Shown in pieces: positions 42,110 to 53,156 of a stretch of 64,000 nucleotides of DNA. The stretch covers positions 2,120,501-2,184,500 of the forward strand of contig JAUFRC010000001.1 in assembly GCA_030410095.1 (NCBI GenBank), written 5' to 3'. This stretch comes from Paracoccus cavernae (GTDB lineage Bacteria > Pseudomonadota > Alphaproteobacteria > Rhodobacterales > Rhodobacteraceae). The position numbers and the translations under genes are program-made. Numbering within the stretch: position 1 is the stretch's first letter; each line of letters opens with the position of its first letter. The notes beneath the pieces are model-generated. The model ran no database searches. It was not told where the DNA came from and saw only the letters and a program-made list of their open reading frames with translations.

Positions 42110-43717
42110 GCCGCCCTCCGATCTCGATCCGCCGCCCCATCAAAGCGGCCAGTGCGGGATCATGGGTCGCGATGATCAGCCCCGCCCCTTCCGATGCGCG
42201 GCGACCAGCCCCGAGCCGACCTGAGCCGCCGTTTGCGCATCCAGATCGGCGGTCGGCTCGTCGGCAAGAATGATCCGCGCGCCGCCATGAAGCGCGCGCG
42301 CCAAGGTCAGCCGCCGCGCCTCGCCACCCGAAACGCCGGAACCGTTCTCGCCCAGATGCTGCGCCAAGCCTCGCGGCAGAGCCGCCACCAGCGGCGCGGC
42401 GGCCGACGCAGCCAAGGCCCCCGCCAGATCGCCCCCGCGCCCCATGCGCAGATTGTCCTCGAGGCTCGCATCCAGAAAATGCGGCACCTGCGGCATCCAG
42501 CCCAAAGCCGCGCGCCAATGATCGGCGAGCGCGCCGTCAAGCGGATGCCCGTCGAGCGTGATCTCGCCCTGATCCGGCCGCTCGAGCCCCGCAATCAACC
42601 GCAACAGCGTGGTCTTGCCCGCCCCGCTCGGCCCGCAAAGCGCAACGCTTTCATGCGGCGCGATTTCGAGATCGGGGTAAAGGATCCCGTGCCGCATCAC
42701 GCCGCGCAAAGCCAGAACGCCCGTGAGCGGAGCCATGCACGCCCCAGTCCCCAGGATCTCGCCCGAAGCCGCGCCGGTCCGCGCGTCTTCCTCAAGCCCG
42801 AGCGCCAAAGCGTCGGCCGCGGCCCGTGCATGCCAAACCGTCGCCAAATCACGCAGCGGCTGGAAGAACTCGGGCGCAAGGAGCAGCAGGAACAACCCCT
42901 GCTCCGGCGTCATCGGCGCGCCCCACATGCCGAAGCCGATCACGCCCAGCAACGAAAACCCGCAATAGATCGCCAGCATCGCGACCCCGATCGCCGCAAA
43001 GAGCTCGAGCACGGTCGAGGACAGGAAGGCGATCCCCAAAACCCGCATCGTCCGCTGGCGCAATCGCCCCGCCGCCGCATCGAAACCCGCGACCAGAACC
43101 GCACGCGTCCCCAGCAGCCGGATATCGGGCAAAGCCGCAACCCGCTCGGCCAGCTCGGAACTCATCGTGCCCATCTCGTGCAGTTGCGCGCGCGAGACCC
43201 GCTCGGCGGCCTGCCCGATCAGGGCCATGAAAACGGGGATCACCGGTCCGGTCACCAGCAAAACCAGACCCGCCACCCAGGAAACCGAAAAAGCCGCCGC
43301 GACAATCGCCAAAGGCAGCACACGCACCCGCATCTCGACCGTGAGAAAGCGGGCCGCAAAGGGCCGCAGCATCTCGAGCTGATCGCCGATCAAGGAGGCG
43401 AACCCGCCGGCAGACGGCAGACGGGCTTGCCGGTGAGCGCGCGCGAGAACCTCGCCGCGAACCCGCCCCAAAGCGGCCAAAGCCAGATCCTGCGCCCGCG
43501 CATCGGCCAGATGGGTCAAAGCCGCCTGCAAGCCCCAAAGTACCGCAAAGCCCGCAATCGGCCACGCGGCAGGCATGTCGCCGCGGATCATCCCCGCCAG
43601 AGCCTGCGCCGCGAGCCAGGCCATCGGCAGCCACAAAAGCCCCGCGACAACCGCAAGCCGGGCCGCACGGCGCAGGCCCGCACGCTCGGGCCCGAGCAAA
43701 TCCACGGCCCGCGTCAT
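42102..43717 (-). CDS. cydD: ABC transporter CydD (one frame change)
   Basis: Partner of CydC, about 538 residues. The ATPase domain has Walker A CGPSGAGKTTLLRLI, signature VSGGEARRLTLARAL and Walker B RIILADEPTADLD. The last 30 residues (EGAGLIIATHDPALAALMGRR) need a frame change near 42190; the span is one base short. ATG 43717 (MTRAVDLLG) with AGGACGG upstream is preferred to the GTG at 43747. First gene of cydDCABX; I see no clear FNR-type site before it. Confidence 0.93.
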
Positions 43718-43840
43718 TCCGTCCTGCCCGCTTATCCGCCCTGCCACGATCCGCTCCGGCCTGCCTGTCCGCAGCCTAGTCGCGCAAATCCAAAGGGAAA
43801 ATGCAACAATTCAGCGCAGGCCCGCAAAGCGCCTGCACCT

Positions 43841-43900
43841 CTCTTTCATGTCGAAATATCCCGGGGAGCCGCGCTTGCGCGGCGGGGCCAGCGCCCCCGT
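43841..43900 (+). repeat. Intergenic repeat copy C (CTTTCAT / AATATCC box with GC hairpin)
   Basis: Reads CTCTTTCATGTCGAAATATC then CCGGGGAGCC, followed by a GCCGCG-CTTG-CGCGGC hairpin and GCGCCCCCG. It lies between the Lrp-like gene (stop 43915) and cydD (start 43717), antisense to both. It is the best-preserved match to copies A and B. Confidence 0.6.
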
Positions 43901-43914
43901 GCAGCCTTCAGCCC

Positions 43915-44151
43915 TCAGAAGGCCTTGAAGGTCATCGTGGTCAGGGTGCGGTTGATATCGGTGATGTCGAAAAGGTTCTCGGCGAGATAGCGGCCGACAT
44001 CCTGATCCTCGGGGACATAGACCTTGGCCATCAGATCATATTCGCCCGAGGTCGAGTAAAGCTCGCTCACCACTTCGCGGTCGTAAATCGCATCGGCAAC
44101 CTCGTAGGTCTTGCCGGGAGTGCAACGGATCTGGACGAAAACGGGACGCAT
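43915..44151 (-). CDS. Stand-alone Lrp/AsnC ligand-binding (RAM) domain protein
   Basis: Intact 78-residue protein consisting only of the alpha/beta RAM domain (PVFVQIRCTPGKTYEVADAI, SGEYDLMAKVYVPE, DINRTLTTMTFKAF). No helix-turn-helix is present. Such single-domain proteins are known across bacteria and archaea and are thought to bind amino acids or to partner with full-length Lrp proteins. It lies 30 bases after the MATE gene on the same strand, so the two may be co-transcribed. Confidence 0.9.
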   Translation of the reverse strand: MRPVFVQIRCTPGKTYEVADAIYDREVVSELYSTSGEYDLMAKVYVPEDQDVGRYLAENLFDITDINRTLTTMTFKAF

Positions 44152-44181
44152 GCCGAGCCTTTCTGCTTCGATGGTGCCAGA

Positions 44182-45553
44182 TTAGCGCGGCTCGCGGGCA
44201 ATGGTCCAGCCCCGCGCCAATCCGCGCCAAAACCGCGTCATCAGCAAGACCGCCGCGCAGAAAAGCCCCGCCAGCAGCCCGAGCCACAGCCCGCCCGCGC
44301 CCCAACCGGCGCGGAAAGCGAGGAACCAGCCCGTCGGCAGGCCGACAACCCAATAGCTGATCACCGCCATGACCATCGGCACCCGCGTGTCCTGCACGCC
44401 CCTCAGCATGCCCAGCGCGATGACCTGCATTCCGTCGGCCAGCTGGAACATCGCGGCATAGATCATCAGCCCGCCCACCAGCGCGATGATCGTGGGGGTC
44501 AGCGGATCGCCCGCATCGAGATAAAGCGCCGCGATCTGGCGCGAGAGCGTCAGGAAAATCGTGATCGTCACCGCGGCAAAGAGGATCGAGAGCACAATGG
44601 CCGCAACCCCGGAATCGCGCATTCCCGAACGATCCTCCTGCCCCGCGAAAGTGCCGACGCGGATCGTCACCGCATTCGAGAGGCCGAGATGGATCATGAA
44701 AGCGATCGAGGCCAGCTGCAACGCGATCCCGTGCGCGGCCAGATAATGCGAGCCGAGCCACCCCATCATGACGTTGGTCCCGACAAACATCCCCGATTCC
44801 GCCACCAGCGTCAGCCCCACCGGCAGGCCCAGAAGACCGATGGTGCGGAACGCCGCCCAATCGGGATGCCACATCCGGCGCAGCAGGTTGAAGGGCCGCG
44901 CCTCGCGCAGGGTGATCGCGCAGACCACCATCAGGACCAGCTGGAAGATATTGACGACAAGGCTCGCGATGGCCGAACCGGCGACACCCAGCTCGGGCGC
45001 GCCGAGATTGCCGAAAATCAGCATCCAGTTCAGCAGCATGTTGAGCGGATCCCCGCCATCGTGATCAGCAAAACGATGTTCGCCCGCCCCAGCGCCGCCA
45101 GAAACGAGTTCAGCGTCAGCCCCCAAAGCGCCGGCGCCATCGCCCAGCACATGATGCGCAGATACTCCTGCGCATAGGCTGCGATCTCGGGCTTCTGCCC
45201 GAGCTTGAGCAGGATCGCCCCGAGAACCACATCAGCGGCAGCACGATCACCGAATGCACCGCCGAAAGCCAAAGCGCCATGCGGGTCGCGCGCCGCACCT
45301 CGGTCTGGTCGCCCCGCGCCTTGGCGGTCGCGATCACCCCCATCACCCCGATCCCGTAACCCGAGCCGAGCATGAACAGAATGAAGAAGAACGAGGTCGC
45401 CAGAACCACCGCCGCCAGAGGATCGACGCCGTACCAACCGACCATGACCGTATCGGTCACCCCGATCGCCTGACGTGCGAGATGCGAGCCGGTAAGCGGC
45501 AGGGCCAATCCGAGAGTGGCGACAAGATGCGGGACATAGCGGAATATCGACAT
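44182..45553 (-). CDS. norM: MATE-family multidrug efflux transporter (two frame changes)
   Basis: Polytopic cation-coupled exporter of about 457 residues with twelve predicted helices. N-terminal segments are LALPLTGSHLARQAIGVTDTVMVGWYG and GYGIGVMGVIATAKARGD. After changes near 45220 and 45050 it continues with WGLTLNSFLAALGRA and then PLNMLLNWMLIFGNLGAPELGVAGSAIAS. The span fits two missing bases. ATG 45553 is preferred to the TTG at 45559. The symbol follows the NorM subfamily and is not certain. Confidence 0.88.
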
Positions 45554-45771
45554 GAGCAAGGCTTAGCCCCGCCCGCAGCTTCCGGCAAGCCGCGCCACGC
45601 GGGACCGCAACTGTCTGAAAACTTCCGGTCAAAAGGGCAACAGGGCGGGCGTGGCGACAGGGACAGGCCCGCCCGCATTGCCGCCTGATCACCTCCGCTG
45701 CACAGCGGGCAGGCCGGTCCCATGAGGCATCGGCCGATCCGCATGCCGCATCAAGGTGCGGACGCCCCGCC

Positions 45772-46437
45772 TCAGGGCCGGATTTCGACCTCGGTGCCGA
45801 TGCGGGTCATGGCGAAGATGTCTTCGATCTCGTGGTCGTCGATCGCGATACAGCCCTCGGTCCAGTCGCCCTTGACGCGAAAGCCCTGTGCGATCTCGTT
45901 GGGCTGGCCGTGGATCATGATGTCGCCGCCCGGATCGACGCCCGCTTTGCGCGCGGCCTCGCGGTGCTTCATTTGCGGATAATCCAGCCCGAGCGAGAGG
46001 TGAAAGCGGCTCTTGTCGTTCAGCCGGTCGACCTTGAAGACCCCTCTGGCGTACGGCCGTCGCCCTGACGGGTCTTGGTGCCCTCGGGGTGCGGCCCAAA
46101 GCGATGCGGTAGGTCATCGCGGGGCCCTCTTTCTGATAGACCGTCATGCGCCGCGCCCCTTCTCGATCAGGATGCGCTCGACCGGCGAGACCAGCGCGGG
46201 CAAGGCCGCCGTCGGCGCGCCGCGTGCGGGAGCGTAGCCCTCGCCCGCATCGGGCAGTTCGGGCGCGGCACTCTCGATCCCGAAGCCCGGCCTTGCCGTG
46301 GCTGCGGGCGCGGTCGTGGCCGTCGGCGCGGCGGGCCGTCCGTCGGGAAGCGGCAGATCCTTTTGCCAGACCAGCCATGCCGCGCCGAACAGGAAGGCGA
46401 TGGCAAGAAGCGAAAAGAGCTTTGCGAGACGACGCAT
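45772..46437 (-). CDS. L,D-transpeptidase (YkuD domain), membrane-anchored (three frame changes)
   Basis: About 222 residues. An N-terminal signal-anchor (LAKLFSLLAIAFLFGAAWLVW) and a Pro/Ala/Thr-rich linker precede a YkuD catalytic domain. It holds RILIEKG, MTVYQKEGPAMTYRIALG, GGDIMIHGQPN and the active-site Cys in DWTEGCIAIDDHEIEDIF. The usual SHGC is TEGC here, a common variant. Frame changes are near 46145, 46075 and 45985; the span fits three missing bases. It makes 3-3 crosslinks or attaches proteins to peptidoglycan (family knowledge). Confidence 0.87.
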
Positions 46438-46475
46438 CTTTGAACCCGTTATCTGGTTAACACGCTTGGAACGCA

Positions 46476-46514
46476 CCTGCCGCGCCACCTGTTTGAGGTT
46501 TGCGGCGCGGCAGG
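46476..46514. repeat. Long inverted repeat between patB and the L,D-transpeptidase
   Basis: CCTGCCGCGCC (46476-46486) and GGCGCGGCAGG (46504-46514) are perfect 11-base arms around a 17-base loop that itself contains an ACCT/AGGT pair. It lies between two minus-strand genes. There is no T run, so it is not a clear intrinsic terminator; it could be an attenuator, an RNA processing site or a protein-binding dyad. Confidence 0.6.
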
Positions 46515-46569
46515 CGTCACGGGTTTTACGTCCCGCTCGCGGTTTTATTCCCGCCTTTTCCGGCCCGCG

Positions 46570-47795
46570 TTACTGCAGGTCGGAAAAAGCCGCCTGCAGA
46601 CGCTTGACCGCCTCGACGACATTGGCGCGGGTCGTGGCAAGGTTGAAGCGCATGAAATGCGCGCCGCCCTGCCCGAAAGTGCCGCCGTGATTGGCCGCGA
46701 TCCCAGCATCCTTCGCGATGCGCGCGGCAATCTCGGCCGGCTCCATGCCGGTGCCCGAGAAATCGACCCAAGCGAGATAGGTCGCCTGCAGGGGCATCGA
46801 GCGCAGACCTTTGATCGCGGAGATCCCCTCGTCGAAAATCCGGCGGTTGCCGTCGAGATACTCGACCAGAGCATCAACCCATTGCGCACCCTCGGGCGAA
46901 TAGGCGGCCGCGACCATATTGGGGCCGAACAACCCCGGCGAGATGCCGCCCGCCGCAAGTTTCGCCGCGAGCTTGGCGCGCAAAGCGGGGTCCGAAACGA
47001 TCATGTTGCCGATATGGGCACCGGCGATGTTGAAGGTCTTGGTGGCCGAGGTCAGCGTGACCAGCCGGTCCGCCAGATCGGGGCGGCCTTTGCCGTCACG
47101 ACATGGCGCTCGCTTTCGGGCATGACGAGATCGTGGTGGATTTCGTCCGAGACGAGGATGAGGTCGTTCTTCTTGCAGAAATCCGCGATCTCGCGCAGTT
47201 CGCGCGCGCTCCAGACGCGGCCGCCGGGATTGTGGGGCGAACACAGGACCAGCATCTTCTCGTTGCCGTCGAGCAGCTCCTGCCAGTTCAGCCAGTCGAG
47301 ATGGTAAAGCCCGCCGCGCTCGGCCAGCGGCAATTCGACGACTTCGCGGCCTGCGGCTCGGATGACGCGGGCGAAAGCGTGGTAGACCGGCGTCATGATG
47401 ATCACGCCGTCACCGGGGTTGGTGAAGGCATCGACACAGATCGCGGTCCCGTTGACCAGACCATGCACGCTCATGATCCAGTCGCGCTCGACCGTCCAGC
47501 CGTGGCGGTTGTCCATCCACCAGCAGATCGCATCGAGATAGGCCGTGTGCTCGCCCGGATAGCCGTAGACGCCATGGGCGGCCATGGCCTCGACCGCCTT
47601 CTGGACGGCCTGCGGCGGACGGAAGTCCATATCCGCGACCCACATCGAGATTCCGTCCTGCGGATCAACGCCGTAAATCGCCTCCATATCGTCCCATTTC
47701 GAGCAAATCGTGCCGACACGGTCGATCGCCTCGTCAAAGTTCGCTACGGTTTTTCCGGCCGGCTTGGCGCTGGAGGAAGGGCTGTTTGTGGTCAT
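46570..47795 (-). CDS. patB: MalY/PatB-family pyridoxal-phosphate C-S lyase (one frame change)
   Basis: About 408 residues. Cystathionine beta-lyase-like enzyme that splits C-S bonds of sulfur amino acids. Typical segments are KWDDMEAIYG, SMWVADMDFRPPQAVQKAV, GVYGYP, CSPHNPGGRVWSARELREIA and VSDEIHHDL. The PLP lysine follows in TLTSATKTFNIAGAHIGN, which is in the second frame (change near 47090). ATG 47795 has AGGAG 6 bases upstream. A MalY-like role in repression cannot be excluded. Confidence 0.9.
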
Positions 47796-47869
47796 CGTCA
47801 TCTCCTGAACGTGCGGCGCCACAATAGCGGCTTGTTGCGCCCATCCAACCCTTCGCCTAAATGGGTGGG

Positions 47870-48390
47870 ATGTCGCTCAGAAATATTCTCATCCATCCCG
47901 ATCCGCGCCTCAAAAGACGTGTGAGCCGATTGCCCGCATTACGCCCGAGATCGAAACGCTCGCGGCGGATATGCTGGCGACCATGTATGATGCCCCGGGC
48001 GTCGGACTTGCGGCACCGCAGGTCGGCGTGCTGTCGCGGCTTTACGTCATGGATTGCAACAAGGATCCCGAGGCCGAGCCCGAGCCGATCGTCATGATCA
48101 ACCCCGAGATCACCTGGCGGTCCGAAGCGCTCAATGTCTACGAGGAAGGCTGCCTCTCGATCCCCGACCAATATGCCGAAGTGACCCGCCCCGCCGAAGT
48201 CCGCGTCGCGTGGCTGGGTCTGGACGGCAAGGCCCACGAGCGCGAGTTCGACGGGCTTTGGGCGACATGCGCGCAGCACGAGATCGACCACCTCGACGGC
48301 AAATTGTTCATCGACTACCTCAGCGCGATGAAGCGCCAGATGATCACGCGCAAAATGGTCAAGCTCAAGCGCGAGACCGCGCGGGGCTGA
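47870..48390 (+). CDS. def: Peptide deformylase (one frame change)
   Basis: Removes the formyl group from nascent proteins. About 173 residues. All three metal/active-site motifs are intact: GVGLAAPQVG, EGCLSIP (Cys ligand) and HEIDHLDG (two His ligands and the catalytic Glu). The N-terminus SLRNILIHPDPRLK continues, after a frame change near 47925, into PEIETLAADMLATMYDAPG. First of a def-def-fmt string. Confidence 0.95.
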
Positions 48391-48568
48391 ACCTGCACGG
48401 ATCGTGCCGCGGGCCCTTGTCGCGGCGGCGATCTTGCCTTGCGCCCGCTGCGGATCCGGCCCTGGGCCAAGACATTCCGCCCCGCCCGCGCCTTAGCGGA
48501 CAGGGCCGCGCCGCAAGGGCGCGAAGACGACACCGAACCCGCAGAGTTTTCCAGCCACAGGCAGGCGC

Positions 48569-49069
48569 ATGACCATTCGTCCCTTCATCCCCTATACCGA
48601 TCCGCGCCTTCACCGTGCGGTCGAGCCGGTCGAGACGATCACCGAGACCATCCGCATGGTCTGGGACGACATGATCGACACGATGGATGCCATGCCGGGG
48701 GTGGGCCTTGCCGCACCGCAGATCGGGATCATGATGCGTCTGGCGGTGGTCGATGCCTCGGACAAGCGCGGTCAGGCGATCCGCATGGCCAATCCCGAAG
48801 TCCTTCACGCCAGCGGCCAGATGCGCGCCCATGACGAGGCGAGCCCGAATCTTCCCGGCGTCTTTGCCCGTATCGAGCGGCCCCGCGCCGTCACGGTGCG
48901 TTTCCTCAATGCCGACGGCGAGATCGAGGACCGCGATTTCGTCGGTCTTTGGGCCACCAGCGTCCAGCACCAGATCGACCATCTCGACGGCAAGCTTTAT
49001 GTCGACCACCTCTCGCCTTTGCGCCGCAAGATGCTGGTCGCGAAATCGGCGAAATTCGCGAAACGCTGA
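48569..49069 (+). CDS. Deformylase-like protein lacking catalytic residues
   Basis: Intact 166-residue member of the peptide deformylase family. Motif 1 (GVGLAAPQIG) is conserved. In motif 2 the EGCLSIP of active enzymes reads EASPNLP, so the metal-binding Cys is Ser and the Gly/Leu are changed. In motif 3 HEIDHLDG reads HQIDHLDG, so the catalytic Glu is Gln. The frame is unbroken, so these are not obvious indel effects. It is probably a pseudoenzyme, perhaps ribosome- or peptide-binding. It lies between an active def and fmt, 178 bases after def. Confidence 0.9.
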   Translation: MTIRPFIPYTDPRLHRAVEPVETITETIRMVWDDMIDTMDAMPGVGLAAPQIGIMMRLAVVDASDKRGQAIRMANPEVLHASGQMRAHDEASPNLPGVFARIERPRAVTVRFLNADGEIEDRDFVGLWATSVQHQIDHLDGKLYVDHLSPLRRKMLVAKSAKFAKR

Positions 49070-49129
49070 AACCCCGGGTTGGTTGAACCCGCAAGGCATC
49101 AGGTATTTGGATCAGAGCGAGGACAAGCG

Positions 49130-50034
49130 ATGCGCGTGATTTTCATGGGAACGCCGGATTTCTCGGTTGCGGCCCTGCGGGCGATCGCCGCCGAGCACGA
49201 GGTCGTCGCGGTCTATAGCCAGCCGCCGCGCGCTGCCGGTCGCGGGCAAAAGCCGCGCCCTCGGCGGTGCAGAAAGCTGCCGAGGAACTGGGTCTGCCGG
49301 TGCGCCATCCCGAGCGGCTGAAATCGCCCGAAGATCAGGCCGGTTTCGCGGCGCTGAACGCCGATGTCGCGGTAGTGGTGGCCTACGGGCTGATCCTGCC
49401 GCAGGTCATCTTGGACGCGCCGCGTCTGGGCTGTCTCAATATCCACGCATCGCTTTTGCCGCGTTGGCGCGGGGCCGCGCCGATCCATCGCGCGATCCTG
49501 TCGGGCGACACGGAAACCGGCGTCGCGATCATGCAGATGGAGGCGGGTCTCGATACCGGCCCCGTTCTGGCCGAGGCGCGCACCCCGATCGGGGCCGAGG
49601 AAACCACCGCTGATCTGCACGACCGGCTCTCGCAGATGGGGGCCGTGCTGATCGCCTCGGTTCTGGCACGTCTGGCGCAAGGCGAACAGCTTGCGCCCGC
49701 CGTGCAGGCCGAAGACGGCGTGACCTATGCCGCCAAGATCGACAAGGCCGAAGCGCGCATCGACTGGTCGCGCCCCGCCGTCGAGGTCGACCGCCAGATC
49801 CGCGGCCTCTCGCCCTTTCCCGGCGCATGGACCACGATCGCGGGCGAGCGGGTCAAGCTCTTGCGCTCGCGTCTCGCCGAAGGGCAAGGCAAGGCCGGCA
49901 CGGTTCTGGGCGGCTTCACCATCGCTTGCGGCGAAGGCGCGGTCGAGGTCCTGCAGGCCCAGCGCGAGGGCAAACGCCCGATGCCCGCCGACGAGGTCCT
50001 GCGCGGCCTGTCATTACCGGACTGCTTGGTTTAA
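49130..50034 (+). CDS. fmt: Methionyl-tRNA formyltransferase (one frame change)
   Basis: Formylates initiator Met-tRNA with 10-formyl-THF; about 301 residues. It starts [19 protein letters not shown], then has [24 protein letters not shown] (catalytic Asn/His) and the DTG Asp in [10 protein letters not shown]. The frame changes near 49250 where AAAAGCCGCG lost a base; the span is one base short. It lies 60 bases after the deformylase-like gene, with GAGGACAAGCG upstream. Confidence 0.95.
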
Positions 50035-50100
50035 TCGCGGAACCCGTGTTAGCATCCACGACTTAAGCCATTGTCTTCATTTCAGAGGCTAGGTGTGAGC

Positions 50101-50674
50101 ATGGAAAATCCTGCATTGGGAACTGGACTACAGCCGGCGCTTCGGGCGCTTTCGGAGTATTGGTGGGTTCTGCTGATCCGCGGGATTGCCGCCGTTATTT
50201 TCGGCGTCATCGCCCTCGCATGGCCGGGTTTGACCGCCTATGCGCTGCTGCTGACCTTCGGCATTTACGCCATCGTCGACGGCGTCTTCGCGATCTTCAC
50301 CGGCTTTCGCCGCAAATCGGACGACGATCGGTGGTGGAGCTGGCTCGTCGAGGGTGCTCTCGATCATCATCGGCCTCATGGCGCTGTTCTGGACCGAGAG
50401 CACCGCGCTTGCACTGGTGATCTGGATCGCGGCCTGGGCCATGGTTGCAGGCGTCATGCGCATCATCGCGGCCATCCGTCTGCGCAACGAGATCGAGGGT
50501 GAATGGGCGCTGGGTCTGAGCGGGCTTTTGATGGTGCTTTGGGGTCTCGCCCTTGCCGTCATGCCGGCCGCCGGCATCCTGAGCCTGACCTGGCTCTTCG
50601 GGCTGTTCGCCATCGTGATCGGCGTGGTGATGATCCTTCTCGCCTTCCGCGTCAAAGGCTACAAGGCGGCCTGA
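50101..50674 (+). CDS. HdeD-family (DUF308) membrane protein (one frame change)
   Basis: About 190 residues with six predicted membrane helices, the layout of HdeD/DUF308 proteins. Segments are WWVLLIRGIAAVIFGVIALAWPG, YAIVDGVFAIFTGF, and in the second frame LSIIIGLMALFWTES and LMVLWGLALAVMPAAGILSLTW. The change is near 50350 at a G run. HdeD of E. coli is linked to acid stress, but the molecular role of the family is not known. Confidence 0.87.
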
Positions 50675-50707
50675 ACGCATCCGTTTCGCGCGTTCGTCCT
50701 GTGCGCC

Positions 50708-53156
50708 CTAAGTCCCGCGGGGCTTGGCGCGCAGGGTCGGATCCGCCTCGCGCGGGTCCTCCGGCCAGGGTGGCGCGGATAGCGGCCGCGCATATCGCGG
50801 CGGACATCGCCATAGCCCCCGTCCAGAACCCCGGCAGATCGGTCGTGACCGCGATCGGCTTGCCCCCGGCGAGAGCATGGTGATCCGCAGGGGACGCACC
50901 CCGCCATCGGGTGGCGGGTCACGCCGAACAGCTCTTGCAGGCGCAGCTCGATACTCGGGGTTTCATGGTCGTAATCGATCGGCACCTTGCGTCCGAGCGG
51001 GGTGGTGAAATGCGCGGGCACGGCCTCGTCCAGCCTGCGCTGCCCCTCCCAGCCAATGCGCGCCTTAAGCGCTTCGGTCAGATCGAGGCCGCGAAGCGCG
51101 GCGAGGCTGCGGCTATTGCCCAGATAGGGCAAAAGCCAATCGTCATCGGCCAGAAGTGTTGCATCGTCGACCGGACCGAGCTCCGGCAATAGCGCGATTC
51201 TTGCCCGCATGCGCGCGGCGGCGGGCGTCCATGACAGGCCGTTCTGGCGCAGCCCGTCGAGCGCGGCCCGCGCCAGCGCCTCGGGCGAGGGTTGGTCGAG
51301 CGCGCGGTCGGTGAGGACCAGAGCCCCGAGCCGCTCTTGCGCGCGGGCAAGGATGCGCCCCTCGCGTTTCGACCATTCCACGCTTTCGACCATCGTGATG
51401 CGATCCGCGAAAAGCGCGCGCAGATCGGCCTCGTCGACGGGGGCCGCCATGCGGATGCGGGTCTCGCGCATGTCGCCGTCCAGATCGCTCGCGACGATCA
51501 GGCGGTTCTGGCCCAAGACCTCGCCATCGTTGAAATAGGCCCCTTGCCGCCCGACAGGATGTAGCGCGGCTGATCGCCCTTGCGGCGCAGGCCGATGCGG
51601 TCGGGATAGGCCAGCGCGGCCATTGCACCTGCCGACAACGATCCTGCCGAAAGCCCGCCTGCAGAACCTTGGGCGGAACCTTTTGCGGGCGCCATCGCGC
51701 GCAGGCGGCGGGCCTCTTCGCGGATGCGCGCGATCACGGCGCGGTTGACCTCGTGGGGGTAGCGGTCGGCGAAAGCCTTGGCATCGCGGATCGCGGCAAG
51801 GCGCAGGCCCAGATCGGCGGGTGCGCCCTTGAGCGGGTCGCGCTCGGCCAGAAGCGCCGCCAGATCGGCGGCATCGCGACCGGCGCGCAGAAGCATGTGG
51901 CCAAGCCGCGGATGCAGCGGAATCGCCGCCAAGGCCCGTCCGTGGCTGGTGATGCGCCCCGCCGCATCCAGAGCGCCAAGCTCGTGCAAAAGCGCGCGGG
52001 CCTCGGTCAGGCCAGCTTCGGGCGGGGGCGTCAGAAAGGCCAGATCGCTGCCGTCCGAGCCCCAAAGCGCCAGTTCGAGCGCGAGGCCAGAAAGATCGGC
52101 CACGGCAATTTCCGGCGGGGCGAAGGCCGGTAGCGCGCCCTCTTCGGCGCGTGCCCACAGACGATAGCAAATCCCCTCCGCGACGCGGCCCGCGCGGCCT
52201 CGACGCTGCTCGGCCTCGGCACGGCTGACGCGCTCTGTCACCAGCCGCGACATGCCGGAGGCGGGATCGAACCGTGCCCTGCGCGCGCGTCCGGCATCCA
52301 CCACCACCGTCACCCCCGGAATGGTCAGCGAGGTTTCCGCGATCGAAGTCGCGAGCACGATGCGCCGCTTGCCCTGCGCCGGAGCCAAAGCCGCACGCTG
52401 CGCCTTGAAGTCCATCGCACCGTAAAGCGCGACGATCTCGGCAGGAAGATCGCCGAGCAGTGCGGCGACGCGGTGGATCTCTCCTCGCCGGGCAGAAAGG
52501 CCAAAATCGTGCCGCCGATCCCCTCGCGGGTCGCGGCCTCGGCCTCGGTGATCAGGCGGGCGGCCTCGGGGACGAGGCGGGCGGCGGCGGGCAAGGGGCG
52601 ATCAAGCCAGCGCGTCTCGACCGGAAAGGCGCGCCCTTCCGAGCGGATGACCGGCGCGTCGTCGAGCATTGCCGCTACCGGCTCCGCATCCAGCGTCGCC
52701 GACATCACCAGCACGGCCAGATCGGGGCGCAATGCGGCGCGCGCCTCCCAGACGAGGGCGAGGCCGAGATCGGCATTGAGGCTGCGCTCGTGGAATTCGT
52801 CGAAGATCACGCAGCCGATCCCGTCCAGCGAAGGATCAGACTGCAACATTCGGGTCAGAATGCCCTCGGTCACGACCTCGATACGCGCGCCGCGCAGGGA
52901 TTCGCCGCGGATGCGGTAGCCGACGCTTTCGCCCAAAGCCTCGCCCAATTGCTCGGCCAGCCGTTCGGCCGCGGCGCGGGCGGCAAGGCGGCGCGGTTCG
53001 AGCATGAGGATACGCCCCGCGACCTGCCCCATCAGCGCCAACGGCACCCGTGGTCTTGCCCGCCCCCGGAGGCGCGACAAGGACGGCGCGGCCCTCTGCG
53101 GCAATCGCGGCGCAAAGTTCGGGGGTGACGGCATCAATGGGAAAGCTCTGGCTCAT
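50708..53156 (-). CDS. hrpB: ATP-dependent helicase HrpB (five or more frame changes)
   Basis: DEAH-box superfamily 2 helicase, about 815 residues. Walker A is VLVAPPGAGKTT, then LEPRRLAARAAAERLAEQ, the DEFH box in CVIFDEFHERSLNADLGLALVW, and motif III SATLDAEPVA. The helicase C domain has VLATSIAETSLTIPGVTVVVD and EQRRGRAGRVAEG. The HrpB-specific C-terminus reads FTTPLGRKVPIDYDHETPSIELRLQELFG and RGRYPRH. Frame changes are near 53045, 52480, 52390, 51545 and 50905, with at least one more before the end. The start has AAGGAGGGC upstream. Confidence 0.9.

Noticed and set aside
42176..42518. CydD read as truncated, ending in HRKGRG
   Set aside because: The missing H-loop segment IIATHDPALAALMG is present at once in the next frame, so the gene is complete apart from one base.
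43718..43914. FNR-type site (TTGAT-N4-ATCAA) before the cyd operon
   Set aside because: Looked for because cyd operons are often oxygen-controlled; no sequence there matches either half-site well.
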